Shown in pieces: positions 9,069 to 19,800 of a stretch of DNA of 22,946 bases (the stretch's first letter is position 1; each line of letters opens with the position of its first letter). The notes under the pieces were generated by a model that was not told the DNA's origin, searched no databases, and saw only the letters and a list, made by a program, of their open reading frames with translations. Source of the stretch: Basidiobolus ranarum. Lineage: Eukaryota; Basidiobolomycota; Basidiobolomycetes; Basidiobolales. Location: assembly GCA_040143965.1 (NCBI GenBank), contig JASJQH010007051.1, forward strand, positions 1-22,946, in the 5' to 3' direction. The translations under genes were made by a program, and so were the position numbers.

Positions 9069-11451
9069 TCATCTTTGGTCACAAGGAATAAATGTTAATT
9101 TATCAATGCGACAAAGTACCCAATGGCTAAATGTGTGGGAACCCAGAGATAAATACTGACCCGGACTAGAGTACTGCTTGGATGTTTTAAGTGACAGAGA
9201 ACCTGATATTGATGCTTAAAACCTCAACTGGAATATACATTTAGTAAGCAACATTTACCTGTAGGTGAAATAGACTTGTAAGATGGTATTCCGAATTCTC
9301 CTAAACCTGTGTCAATCTTGCTTAACTGACTCGGATGATTTCGCGCTTCTATTCCAACTACGTAAATACCATCTCTTTAGCTAGACAATATTTGTCAACT
9401 TACCATAATTCGATTCTATGGGCAATATAGGTGAGGATCTACAGATACCCTCGCTTTTGTCGTTATGGAATAAGATAGAAGGCGTGTTAGTGTGCTGTAT
9501 TTTTTCATCCTCTATATCGGCATCCATATTGAATTTTGCGATGATTTCCTCTGATAATGGTGGGTACAGTTGCATGATATTATCCAGTGTTATAATTAGG
9601 TAAAAGAAACTGGGATAGACTGTGTACTTGGCAACCTAGAAAGCAAATAGTTAGCAAAGAATTTGGTGCTAGAGATCATTGATATAATGACATTTTTTAT
9701 GATGACTGTCGATTCTACGCAAACTTTATCCCCATAATCAGCATATACTTCTTTGTGAACAATTGCCCTTATCTCTCCTATGAACCATGTTATAAGTACC
9801 CATTTGTATTCTGAGAAAGAGAAGCAATATCAATAACCAGTAGGATCCTTCAATGTAATTAGGATATCTGAATTTCTGAACTCAAGACTGTGTATCTTCG
9901 CTATGACTAGCGGGATTCTCTCACTGGACACTTGCTTTAAAATGTCACCAATAGCCCAAGAGTTTCCTACGTCCTCTTATAACAGATCCAATAATAATAT
10001 TAGCATACAGTTTGGCAAGAAAGTATTTATACAACCTTTGCTTGGTAATAAACGATTGCCCAGTTTTTGGATCACTGTGGCCCAGGCTCTTATTGAAAGT
10101 TCAGATTCCGCACCCTCTGACAAACCAGTTGAACTATGAATACTTGAAATTTCGTCGGAGTCCTTGGGCTTAGAAGTGTTGAGAAGTCAATAGTCAAATA
10201 TTAAATATACTATTATTGAAATGCTCTTTCTCACGATAAAACGTCCTGCGGGTCCTGGTATGACTAAACCACTACGATGGTCATCGAATCCCCGTTGCAT
10301 GTCTACGACCTCAGGATTGACTTTATGAAGTATTATTGCTTTGATGCACATCTTGGTCATCTCACTCTAATGCCCGTTACCTTTCTGGAAATCTAGACGT
10401 GTTTCAAGTATAGTTGGTGAATCCTTACTCTCCGAGAAGAACTGGCTCAATGTTGGTGTGATATGAGCTTCGAAGGTGGCTGAGCTTCTATCGGTACGAG
10501 AATTACGATGCACATTCTGAATAAACGCTTGAAAGAAGTCAGTTTGAGCGATCACATCGTCCACATCTGGCGACTTTGGTTTCGATACTGATAGTGAATC
10601 ATCTTGGTTGGGAGTATAGATATCTTCACTCTTTAAAGCTGAAGCCCATATTTTATTTGATTTAGAGGAAATTTCTTGAGTCGGAAATTCATCATCGTCT
10701 AGCACTTGCACAATAGTATCTTCAACAGATGACTTTTCAAGTAAGCATTCTCAATAACGTGAGTAAAAGGGATTTTCATTATCCAAAGAAATTTTATGTA
10801 TCTAACTATACCTTACTACTTGTCAACATTTTGCATTCAACCCGCTTCCTTTTTTTAGGTTGGATAGTTTCAAAGTGCTATGAGGCTTAAATAATATGCA
10901 CATTTTTGCAACGAATATATTTGCTACATACCTCTTCAATGATAATTGGGTCATGAATACTCTCACCTAGTTCTTTGCATTTTTTTATTTCAATATTCTA
11001 CGAGTGAAGAATAAGTTTTGTATCAAGGAAATATAGAAGCAATACTAATACCTTCTCGTGTTTGGTGATTTCAAGGTCGTTTTCTACTATCTTGAAATAA
11101 ACCATTTAAAGTTTAATACATACAATTCCATAAGTTCCTATTTTGAAGTAATAAATTTACTTCAACTGAAACACTTCGAACTGGTTGATAACCTCGTAAG
11201 TTCGAAAGGAATTGGTGAAAACTCTACTTTATTAAATAGGAACAAACGGTCAGTAGATATAATAACCATGGTTGACTTAATGTGAATAAAGAAGAATTAG
11301 GTATGCTTACCGAGGGCATTATAAACCAAGTTTGAAGCAAAGCTGTTACGTCTCAAGATTTTCTTTATTTTAGGTAAAGTTATATACGATGTATGCACTC
11401 TTGACATTCATCAACCTGACTAATGTGACTGTTAGTAACATGAAGATCCAT
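9069..11451 (-). CDS. HROB: HROB-like OB-fold protein (MCM8/9 partner family, DUF4539)
   Basis: I splice fourteen exons: 11416-11451, 11311-11362, 11161-11192, 11052-11090, 10932-10997, 10812-10844, 10381-10732, 10235-10320, 10036-10168, 9838-9966, 9692-9777, 9404-9635, 9259-9306, 9069-9202. They stay in phase and give 485 residues. Family landmarks come in the right order: a Ser/Asp-rich disordered N-half, then GLVIPGPAGRFI (vertebrate proteins have FPGPAGILP), a Trp region AWATVIQKLG, and the OB-fold with IPLVIAKIHSLEF, ITLKDPTG-EIRAIVHKEV, VIIKNVAKYTVYPS and ITLDNIMQLYPP. The DPTGE/VH core and the terminal D/N-N-(L/I)-(V/M)-x-(I/L)-Y match human HROB (C17orf53). HROB recruits and activates the MCM8-MCM9 helicase in recombination and fork repair (known of the family). 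Weak points: the first two or three exons, the donor gtcatt of exon 11, the exon 9/10 junction, and the last exon, where a 31-nt intron would give a shorter end. Confidence 0.82.
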
Positions 11452-12502
11452 TATCTGCAATCAGCATCAGCACGAACCATATCAAATAGTTTGCATTTAG
11501 AGTAGTTTTAGGATGATCCCGAAGTGAAGCCATACTAAACCTTAGATGAGTAATGATCCCATAATCCGATAATTCCATATTCACTGTAAAGTATGATCAA
11601 ACCACGCAAGAATCACGAAATAGGATGAATATCTAGACATAGTTTTAAACCATGAAGATCGAACTTTATTGAATATTTGAAACCTAAGTTTGGGGTAGAA
11701 CCATTAACTACTTTTCAATCATTTTTTCTTCTTCGCCAAGCATGATTGCGTAACATACCCTGACGAATTAACAAACATTCTGTATTTTCAATGAATCTTC
11801 TATTTGCTAACCGGAAATCAATGGACTTAGGCTAAACTGGACTACGCATCCTCTCCAAACAGAACTCTGATCGGTGATGAATGGAAGAAGCAGGTGAGAT
11901 TTTGGATTTCTTACATAACCTGAACATGAGTTGATTTCAAGTGCATAGATGGTGATTTCAAGTGCATAGATGGTTTCGATTGATCGTAAGCATATTTCGG
12001 ACATTTCGATTCAGCGCCGCTTATATCCACTAGTTGGATTATCATTCGTTTTGCTTATCTATGCTTAGTGAAAGTACAAGTGCGAATCATCTTACAGAAG
12101 GTTATTATTGTTATTATTGTATACGATTATCAATAAAAAACTCATGTATCTTTAATTATGTAGTATCACTCGAATATCAAACCAAATATAGTTCATACAT
12201 TCCATGATATTAAATAGACTCGCGCACAACCAGGTCTTTTGTGCACATGAAAAGCGGTGCTAGATGGTTCAGAGCAATACAGAACGTCTACACATAGGGA
12301 ACCATTAAAAATAAGTGAAAGGTGCTATTTACAAAGTCATTAGAGTACCGAATCAAAGGAGATTCCTTTGAATTCTGTATCAAATAAGAATAAAAAAAAT
12401 CATTTAACAGAACTGAAGAGAAGAGAGGGGAACAATGAGGACATCTTAAATATCAAGACGTTCTATTCATACGGTGACCAGCACCTATGGAATACTACCG
12501 AC
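11452..12502. other. intergenic stretch upstream of the HROB-like gene
   Basis: About 1 kb that should hold the HROB promoter and the 3' untranslated region of the C2H2 gene. It has a perfect 21-bp tandem duplication (11932-11973) and a TTATTATTG microsatellite (about 12103-12120). Extra 5' exons of the HROB-like gene might lie here, but I could not place any. Confidence 0.45.
11932..11973. repeat. perfect 21-bp tandem duplication
   Basis: The unit tgatttcaagtgcatagatgg occurs twice back to back (11932-11952 and 11953-11973) without a mismatch, so the duplication is recent. Confidence 0.9.
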
Positions 12503-13087
12503 TCATACGTGAGTCTTATAATGTCTTCTCAGATTGGATAGGACAGAGAATCTTCGCTGGCAGTTGGTAAACTCACAAATGTATGGCTTCTCACCGGTGT
12601 GAGTGTGTAGGTGTACACGTAGTGAACTTGGGCGTGGGAACCGTTTATGACAAAGATGACAAACGTGACGTTTGGCAATGTAATTTGGCTGATTACGTTG
12701 GTATTCTTCGGTCATTTCACTCAAGTGAATCTTTTTCTGTGCGTACATCCCTATTTCCTCATCGGCGTCAGGAGTGGTGGGTGCACTGCCATTGGTATGG
12801 TCGTCAGAATATGGGCTTATACCAGATTCTAGAAGCGAAGGTAGGAGAGCTTGAAAAGCGGAATTGTTGGAATTTCTATCTTGATAATCTGATTTCATTT
12901 TTTTATACGAGAAGTAGTCCTGGTTTTTCACCTCTGGACATGGCTTAAACCAAGTTTCTTTGGAGAAAAGGTCTTGAATGCTAGGGAGTTGGCTATCTGG
13001 TGGAGTCCAAAGGCCGTGAGATTTTGTAGCGGCAGTATCTTGATACTGAGATTGATACATACTATGAGTTAGGCTAAGTTGAGACAT
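12503..13087 (-). CDS. two-finger C2H2 zinc-finger transcription factor
   Basis: A single exon of 194 codons from the ATG at 13085-13087. Residues 1-135 are disordered and rich in Ser, Gln, Asp and Pro, a likely regulatory region. Two classic fingers close the protein: finger 1 with Cys143, Cys146, His159 and His163; then the TGEKPY linker; finger 2 with Cys171, Cys176, His189 and His193. The KRH-C-x2-C-HKRF-x-RPSSLR-x-H and C-x4-C-x-RRFSVLSNLRRH signatures are those of a widespread fungal family of small regulators. The NLRRH form resembles Mucoromycota members more than the NMRRHYR form common in Dikarya. The protein ends one residue after the last zinc ligand; a donor-like gtatga at the stop leaves a further 3' exon possible. 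Targets cannot be read from sequence. Confidence 0.9.
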   Translation of the reverse strand: MSQLSLTHSMYQSQYQDTAATKSHGLWTPPDSQLPSIQDLFSKETWFKPCPEVKNQDYFSYKKMKSDYQDRNSNNSAFQALLPSLLESGISPYSDDHTNGSAPTTPDADEEIGMYAQKKIHLSEMTEEYQRNQPNYIAKRHVCHLCHKRFPRPSSLRVHLHTHTGEKPYICEFTNCQRRFSVLSNLRRHYKTHV

Positions 13088-13227
13088 ATTGAAGGAGTTG
13101 CCAATAGAACTGATCCTCGAGCTTATGGAAGGTGGATTTGGAGAGTGATCTAGAATGGGTAAAGAGGAGTAGCTAAATATTTTAGAGAGATAGGTGGCAG
13201 TTAGTAAGACAAATAGCCTCAGCGGGG

Positions 13228-13235
13228 TTTTATAC
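13228..13235 (-). promoter_or_regulatory. TATA box of the C2H2 gene
   Basis: The minus strand reads GTATAAAA, about 140 nt upstream of the ATG at 13087, within a GC-richer patch. The distance implies a 5' untranslated region of roughly 100 nt. Confidence 0.45.
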
Positions 13236-13926
13236 TCTCCAAATGGATAATCTGAAACGGAACTAAGTGTAGCTCGATTGTAGATCTACTTTCTAATCGA
13301 CTACAAATATTGCCATGAGGGATAACGGAAGTCTCTGACCCTATTTTGGAAGAGATGTGAATTCAAGCTGATCAAGGATCACTGTAATATTTATTGGTGT
13401 CGACCGATTGTGATAATAAAATATATATATATGGTCATTTGGTGACAAGCTCCCCGACAGTATTCGCTTAAAGAAATGGGAAATTAAGCAACCCCTCATT
13501 TCCAACTAGCGAGGAAAGCCGATGATAGCTGGTCCAATCACCATATAGGTTCAATCAAGAATCAGGGCTATTTTTAGGATACGGTGTAATATAGCGGCCA
13601 ATTGAAGGACCAAACACAGCGTTCTTAGAAATGGTTGAATTCCGTCTTGTACACTAGAGGGTTGGACATACAGTAGCGATCTTCCTTCCATGAGACGGAA
13701 AAAGGCGAGAAAATGCGTGTAAAAGGCGTGGATTAGCATGAAAACAACATCTATGGCACAACCGGTATTTCCCATAATAGCATTATGCTGACGACCGCAC
13801 CCCACGCAAAGTACCAAATCACCTCCCTTTCCCCATGTCTAAGGCTTTATCTATGGTAGCACCAGTTTATTACGGTTGGGTTGATGCATAGTTCCTGTTT
13901 AGGTAAGAGAGTGATCAAAAAATGCG

Positions 13927-13985
13927 TAAATTCTAGAGTGATCAATAGTCTAAATTCTAGAGTGACTAATAGCCTAAATTCTTGA
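13927..13985. repeat. 24-bp tandem repeat, two and a half units
   Basis: The unit taaattctagagtgatcaat-agtc at 13927-13950 is repeated at 13951-13974 with three changes, followed by a partial third unit (taaattcttga). A minisatellite-like duplication in non-genic DNA. Confidence 0.8.
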
Positions 13986-14415
13986 CTAAATTCTTGATTC
14001 TTTATTTGCATCTGATTTGTGGACATGATGTTGATCAAATGATACGTGGGAATCTCTCGCAATCCATTCCTCACCGTTCTTCACCATTCCTCTAAGCTCG
14101 GGGCCATCCAATGAAGGCGGCTTGGTTTGGATAACATCATTTGACAGGATCTCATTAGAGATATCGAATTATATAAACTCCATGTTTTCCAAGTGAAAGT
14201 CGTGGTGATTGGTAAGTTTTTACTCTCTGAACTTTTATTCTGATGAATATTGTTATAAGTGGCCAGAGGAGGCGGGACAGTGTAGTGGGAAGAAAAGGAA
14301 GACCGTGGTTGGTGGTTGGATTACTGTCACCTCAGTATCAGAAAGACCCGTCTGGGAACTACAATGACTTGCGCTTTTAGTCTAGCTAGCTCATAGCCAA
14401 TGTCATTGAACCTGA

Positions 14416-14760
14416 TATATCGAGATAAAGAGCAGATTTGATCTACAGATAGGCCCCGAGCTACATGTTAATTACAGATCTTCAAACCTAGATGATTGTT
14501 CTATGATGAATCTGACGATATCTCTAGCCGACTCCAAACTCTTATGGATGAGTCAGCCAGCTGGACCATCCAAAGCCGCTCATGCTGTCTGGCTTGATTG
14601 GTCGTTCTTGAATCTTTGTTGTAGTGGAAAATTTGAGGGTACGTTTGGTGTAGCGTTGGGTGCATTTGCAATATCCCTCTCCCCCAGCTCGAGTGTAACA
14701 AATCTGATCTACATTAGTGCATCAATTCAGCAGGTAATTACTCCGTTATTTAGTGAATAG
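14416..14760 (+). CDS. unassigned open frame, possible exon or gene remnant
   Basis: The frame is open for 114 codons between a stop at 14413-14415 and one at 14758-14760; the first ATGs are at 14503 and 14506. It reads, in part, RFDLQIGPELHVNYRSSNLD and LLWMSQPAGPSKAAHAVWLD, mixed in composition and higher in GC than its surroundings. A donor-like cag/gtaatt at about 14732 would let it be an internal exon, and an acceptor-like end could precede it. I recognise no domain. Confidence 0.28.
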   Translation, partial: YIEIKSRFDLQIGPELHVNYRSSNLDDCSMMNLTISLADSKLLWMSQPAGPSKAAHAVWLDWSFLNLCCSGKFEGTFGVALGAFAISLSPSSSVTNLIYISASIQQVITPLFSE

Positions 14761-16529
14761 TATGAATTGTGTGAATTATGCAGATTGCGCCAGTTCTTAT
14801 CAAACCTTGTGAATCAGTCCTACCGCTGGGCACTTACTTGTAGTGATTTTCAGGTCATACAGTGGTAGGAAGTGTACGCAACAGACCTGAGAATCTTCTG
14901 TAACGAAACAAACAGTTCCAAGAAAATCACTGAATCACCATCGTACAACTGAATGGTCACTTGATGTGTTTGTCAACACATAAGAGATACGCGGTTCATC
15001 TCAAAAGAGTATTATATTGATGGGTGTCTTAATATATCTATAAAAGTACATCCATACATATGTTCAGAGTACAAGTCACCTGATCATTGGATGAGATCAC
15101 GTTTGCTCTTCGAAGCTCTAGTCTACGTCGTCAGCGAGCCAACAACGTAGTGAAGAGTTCATTGCTGATGAGTTTGTAAGACCACGGACGATCACTCATT
15201 AAATCTAGACTTCACCAAGATCGGGAACATTTCATGCTAAGCACCACTGAAGGTACTGATCGTTGACCACCGGATGAATGGTGATTCTCTAAATGTGGAT
15301 TATCCCAGGTCTAGGGGATCAGCAATGCAGTGAATTCATTCGAGAAGAGCTGGCGACAGCTGGTTGGTGAAGAAGGATATTCCCATGTTCCCAATATTCG
15401 TAAAAGTAAATGACACCTAGCCCTTGCTCTTACTCTTGCCCTCACCCCCGTTTGATGCTTAGACCCATTGAACTGATCAGCAGGACTGGAGATGAACCTT
15501 TTGACAGGTGCATGATCACAACTTGGTAGATCTTGTGGGTGTTACATTGTATTAACTATTTTAACGGGGTAATGGCGAGGGAATATTTTGTTTTTTTCCC
15601 AAGTTAGGTGGAGTGTATCTGAGTGAACGAAAGGATACGTGCAAGCACATTAAGAACGATCAATATGATATTGGCCCGATCTATTTTTTCATTCAATCAG
15701 ATCCCACAACGGTCTATGCCATAAAAGGTTAGACATCCAAATATATCTACAATTTTTCACTTGTCTCACAATCCCACCTGGCCATCGAGAGCAGCGGCAA
15801 TTAGTTTGCATACTGCTAGCTGCTTGACCATTATACATGAACTAGACCAAGCAGTCCATGATTGGTGATTGGGACCTCGTCTATATTAACGCTTAATATG
15901 GGAACCAAAGCGTCGTCCAACCTCACGAATTCAGTCATGTCCGAAACAGTGTTTACCTTTCTCTAACAGTAATGCTCAGTCAACTTCTTATTTGAATTTC
16001 ATATCTAATATTGACTATTGCTTGGTTTAAGTGAATGCTTTCTCAACATCTAAACATCACTTCATTGGTCCGTTGTTAAATTAATCAAGTTAGTGATAAC
16101 TATAAGGGAATTAACAATATTTCTCTATACCTGCCCTACCTAATATAGTGATTTTTCATATAACTGTTTCGAAGACCACATCATGTCTCAGTATTATTAC
16201 CCAAAATATTATCTACTTGAAATTTACTTACCTTTAGTGAGTTAAGTTAAATCTCTCATATCCCTCCACCTTCCCCACATCTCTTAAAATTGCTTGATAA
16301 TCTTAAACAGAAGTTACCATTTTAGTTAAAGCTAACTATATAGAAGTTGGATAAAATCATGGTCAGGTAAATCACTTGGTGATAATGGATTGGTGTTTTA
16401 CATGCAATATAGGGTCTTACATATGAAACTATAGTCACTAACTGTCTAAACTGTGATAATAAATGATTTTTATTGGAATATTGGATCATGATCTAGCAAT
16501 ACTGTAAACCTTGCGTTGATTCAACTAGT

Positions 16530-16775
16530 AGATGGTATTTGCCATTATGGCTCGTGGTTCTCTGGATCAGGCCCTCTGGATCATTATCCATATCCATACG
16601 CATACGCACCCATACGACTATCTTCGAAATAAAATTGACCTGTCAAAGGATAGCATGGAGGCTTCCCGGGAGTGAGGTTAGAGCTGACAACATGAGAGGT
16701 CAAATCTCGGAACAAAAGTGTTTATTACAAAGGAGAACCGAATGGATAGTACGAGAGCTTGAAAGTAGTCGATAA
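16530..16775 (+). other. stop-poor patch, possible terminal exon
   Basis: Two overlapping plus-strand frames (from 16539 and 16547) and part of the third are open here. The frame closing at 16773-16775 ends with a charged helix-like stretch, QISEQKCLLQRRTEWIVREL, which looks like a coiled coil or a last exon. Nothing upstream could be joined with confidence, and no family is recognised. Confidence 0.2.
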
Positions 16776-16888
16776 AGAACATCTACAGTAAAAAAAAAGA
16801 AAAGAAATTCGTGTGGTACGGCCAAAATTCAATCAACATTGGTGATATTGCCAGTGATCTAGGTTAGGTTGTTTCAAAGGTATGGAGG

Positions 16889-19800
16889 CTATGTGTTGGA
16901 CTGTGGATTGAATTGACGCAAGTGTTGTTGAATTGCGTTCATCTGTTGTGGTGTTAGTCCCATGTTTTGCAGCATCAATCCGTTCGTTCCTGCTATCAAA
17001 GTAGTTAGAGTTAATATATGTTGGGAATACAAGGAGAGAGCAGAGAGTGTTTAATAGTATGCGTATTTACCATTCTGTCCAACGCCAACCCCATTAGCTG
17101 CATTCATCATTTGAAGTCGTTGTTGCTGAATTAACGGATTTGCCTGTGGCGAAAGGTTGGGAATCGGCACTTTTAAGCAAAGTAATCCCACCAATCGTTG
17201 GTTGGTACAAACTAAAACCATGCCATAAGTGGATCCATTGGCTGTTGTAAATCTTGCTGTAGCAACCTGATAATACAAGAATTGAGGTTAGAGTCAGTAT
17301 TTCAACTGAAAATGTAGATCACATTACCATTCGCTTAGATTCCAGATTTTTAGTCAAAGCTAGATAGTACGCTTGATTTTCAGTGGAATTTAAACTTGCT
17401 GTTGGGAGTAATGAGACATAAGGGAGTCGATTTTCTACCGCTAATCGTTGTAATTCTGGTATTTTAGCTGGCATCAAACCAGTGATGACTAGCCGTTGAG
17501 GCCAAGAATCCAACATGCTAATGGTAAATGTTTTGAGTATTGATAAAATTACGTGAAAAATAAACATTCATAAACTTACTATTCCTCCCTTTGGAATGGA
17601 ACTCCAGTCTTGTTATTCACAGGGGAAGCACTTACAATGCAGCTTAATTCCCGCTGAGTACGGGTTGCGGTATCAGTCGCATGCCAGACAATCTGACCAT
17701 TCCATATGGGTTGAGATTGGTTGGGAGCTGCGCTTTGAGCAGTCTGAGCTGCTTGCGCTTGTGCCTGGGCTTGTGCTTGGGCAGCTTGCAGACGCAACTG
17801 TTGGAATTTTTGAGCGGCAATTCCCTGGGCATTGGCCTGACCAGCACCGTTGTTACCAGCAGCTTGAAGCAAAGCCGCTTGTGCTAGTAAATTAGCTTGA
17901 GCTTGTGCGTTGAGTTGTTGGTTGGCATTGATCATAGAATTAGTCACCGATGCCATTGATGTCATGGGGGAGTTTTGAAGGCTACCAGATGTTGCGGCTG
18001 CAGTATTGTAAAGCATAGGATTAATAGTAGTTGCTGCAGCTGAATCTCCTTGATTTAGTCCTATTTGTTCATTATTTTTAAGCTGTTGCTGTTGCAATTG
18101 TTGAAGTTGAACAAAGCGTTTTTGCTGCTCTTGTTGCTTTGTAAGCTGCGCTTGAAGTAAGTGTTGCTTTGCTTGTGCTTGTAAATTCTGTGTATTGGAG
18201 ATGCGGGCTTGAAGCTGCTGCAATAACATAGGCTGTTGATTGGCATTTCCGGGTAGTGAGGTAGGCGAGCCACTTTGGCCCCCCGCACGATTCATGAATT
18301 GTTGTTGTGCTGCAGCTTGAGCTTGGGCATTTTGAATATTCTGTGCCATCATTTGTCTTTTGAGTTGTTCCTGTTGAACAGGGGATAATGGTTGAGCCAT
18401 CTGCATATTTGGAGAAACAGAGCTCTGTTGCATCGAAGGAGACATTTGCTTTTGCTGAATAGAAGGTGAGAGCTGCTGTTGTGGGGGTGACGACATCAAG
18501 TGTTGAGATGACGGAGATAGATGATGTTGAGGAGGTGGCGAAAGTTGATGGAGTTGTGGTGATGGAGTATGTTGTTGTGGATTGGGTGATTGCTGCACGG
18601 CTTTGAGTGGTTGTGAAGAGCTTTGAGGTGTTTGAGGTTGTTCAACTTTAACCTTGCTTTTGGGTTTTGGCATTGCCATAGGAGATTGTTCAGCAGCTTG
18701 AGGTAATGAAGTATTTGGCTGCTGTTCAGCCGAATCATTGGCCTGTGGGGTCTGTGCGTTTGCTAGGCTATCACCACCATCATCGGGGACGAGTTCTTTG
18801 TTGCTTGTAGTCTCTGTTTTGACTTCCGGCTCCAATGACTGTATCGGCGGTGGTTGAGGTGTTTGAGGCAATGGAGATGCGTCGATCTTTTGCCTTTTGG
18901 GAGAGGGTTGAGCAGGCGATATGGGAATACCCGCAGGGCTTATACCAAGTCTTCCTGGTGAAGTTTCAACAAACTCTCTCTTAAGCTCTATAATAGACTA
19001 ATAGTTAGTATATATATCGAATAAATGCGCTGTCAATAGATATCAATGTACGGTACCATTTTTAAGGAGGGGAGGGGGCAGCTTGAAACCACCGAGTTTA
19101 ACGACAAAATCTTTAGCGTGGGTATCGTCAATATGGAAAGTCTCAATTTTGTTTTCTTCGTTCACCTTTAGAGTCCAAGCTTAATAGAGGGATTCCATTG
19201 AAAGACATAAGGTTGACTTACCTGCTTAGCAAGATTTTCAAGAGTTAAAAGTCCTTTCCTCAATCCGATAAAAGAAAAGCGAATATTTTCCTATAGTTGC
19301 CGGTTAGTATACATACGAAGTTGGCAATCAAGAGAGATGTCATAGAAACTCCACCTTAGTTATGTGTGTAGCAATATCGGGAAGTTTGAAATTATCATAT
19401 TTCTCATCATTATTACACCTGCATCCATTCAAATAAGGAGCTGTATTGGCAATCAAAATACAATGTCGAATTGGATTTGGACTTTCTGTGTGTCTTGTTG
19501 TGTTATGCATATCGAACATCTATCATGAGTTAGTAAAGATCTCATGAAAGTAAAGTTGATAGAAACATACTTCCAGAGCTCCGACAAGGCCCTCGCCAAC
19601 TGCATTCTTTAAGGGGCCCCCCTGAGTAAATTTGATTTTTTCAAGAATATTTCGGAAAAAGTGATAGTCACTGGTAAAATACTTCGTATCAACGGTTATT
19701 ACAGTTGAGGCCCCGTAATCTCCATAAACAACAATGCCAAGCTTTAATACAGGCTTTCAAGTTGAAGATGTCAATATACATCATGAATAATATGGTATGC

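Larger units (their letters stand above)
13236..16888. other. gene-poor stretch between the C2H2 gene and MED25
   Basis: About 3.6 kb with no gene I can name. It has an AT dinucleotide run (13421-13431), a 24-bp tandem repeat (13927-13985), a 345-nt open frame (14416-14760), a stop-poor patch (16530-16775) and an A-rich run (about 16791-16807). A minus-strand frame at 13551-13817 encodes a hydrophobic 88-residue stretch that I do not recognise. No transposon ends or tRNA boxes were seen. Confidence 0.5.

Noticed and set aside
12583-12948. 121-codon plus-strand frame opposite the C2H2 gene
   Set aside because: It is antisense to the zinc-finger exon; composition reflects the complement of Cys/His codons.
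13551-13817. 88-residue hydrophobic minus-strand frame
   Set aside because: It starts only with TTG, has no recognisable membrane-protein family pattern and no supporting context.
14193-14211. KVVVIG followed by a gtaagt donor, like the first strand of a Rab GTPase P-loop
   Set aside because: The next open stretch (about 14262 on) does not give a GxxxxGK[ST] loop or any later GTPase motif, and there is no fitting start codon.
15090-15360. Two weakly similar protein-like blocks suggesting an internal repeat or old element
   Set aside because: The blocks occur in inconsistent order and spacing, frames are not open, and similarity is near chance.
17596-18738. Several long open frames on both strands opposite or within MED25 exon 7
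   Set aside because: They are mirror frames of the Gln/Ala/Pro-rich coding region.
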